Of a stretch of 64,000 nucleotides of DNA, positions 63,871-64,000 are shown in pieces. A program made the translations under genes and the position numbers. Source of the stretch: Mytilus trossulus (lineage: Eukaryota; Mollusca; Bivalvia; Mytilida; Mytilidae); the NCBI RefSeq assembly GCF_036588685.1, contig NC_086379.1, positions 19,019,862 to 19,083,861 of the forward strand. Direction: 5' to 3'. The notes beneath the pieces are model-generated. The model saw only the letters and a program-made list of their open reading frames with translations, was not told the DNA's origin and did not search any database. Within the stretch, counting starts at the first letter, position 1, and each line of letters starts with the position of its first letter.

Positions 63871-64000
63871 TGTAGGTTTCGGCAATTTTTTTTTCTTTCT
63901 TCTAAATTTTATTTTGGATTGTCAAAATGTGGAAAAATATCTTGTGCTACAGAAATTGTTTCCCGTATTATACACGCTGCTACCTGAACTTCCCCATGTA

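Overview
This is a eukaryotic, AT-rich, intron-containing and very repeat-rich window. The mix of dispersed repeats, long introns and protein matches points to a bivalve mollusc, most likely a mytilid mussel. The species call is inference from repeat style; the gene calls come from hand translation and remembered family sequences, with no database search.

Three protein-coding genes can be assembled. (1) ZCCHC24, plus strand, 4 coding exons between 13393 and 20321, 228 aa: a CCHC zinc knuckle followed by a 3CxxC zinc-binding region. (2) MTTP, the large subunit of the microsomal triglyceride transfer protein, minus strand, 18 coding exons from 57875 down to 40261. All junctions are GT-AG with consistent phase, giving 879 codons plus stop (human about 894 aa). 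(3) TRMT10A-like tRNA (guanine-9) methyltransferase, plus strand, first three coding exons (58501-62622), cut off by the window end. MTTP and TRMT10A are divergent, with 625 bp between their start codons. The same head-to-head pair exists in human at 4q23, so this looks like ancient microsynteny, possibly with a shared promoter. The MTTP side has a TATA box and candidate HNF4 and HNF1 sites, the factors known to drive vertebrate MTTP.

Layout: 1-13.1 kb has no recognisable gene but holds several tandem arrays (42-bp, 31-bp, a 1.36-kb 30-bp minisatellite and a 2.3-kb 61-bp satellite) and small inverted-repeat elements. 13.2-20.3 kb is ZCCHC24, with two non-LTR retrotransposon tails in intron 1 and an unusual tandem array in intron 3 derived from the end of exon 3. 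20.3-26 kb is probable 3' UTR or intergenic sequence. 26-38.7 kb is a transposable-element block dominated by a roughly 1.8-2.0 kb element (ends TTTATACGACCGC / GCGGTCGTATAAA plus a terminal hairpin). One copy is split by an inverted copy of itself, and the region was then duplicated as a 2381-bp tandem unit. 40.3-57.9 kb is MTTP, with introns full of MITE-like and Helentron/HINE-like elements. 57.9-58.5 kb is the divergent promoter region. 58.5 kb to the end is TRMT10A.

No tRNA or rRNA gene, CRISPR array, viral gene or intact autonomous transposase or helicase gene was recognised.
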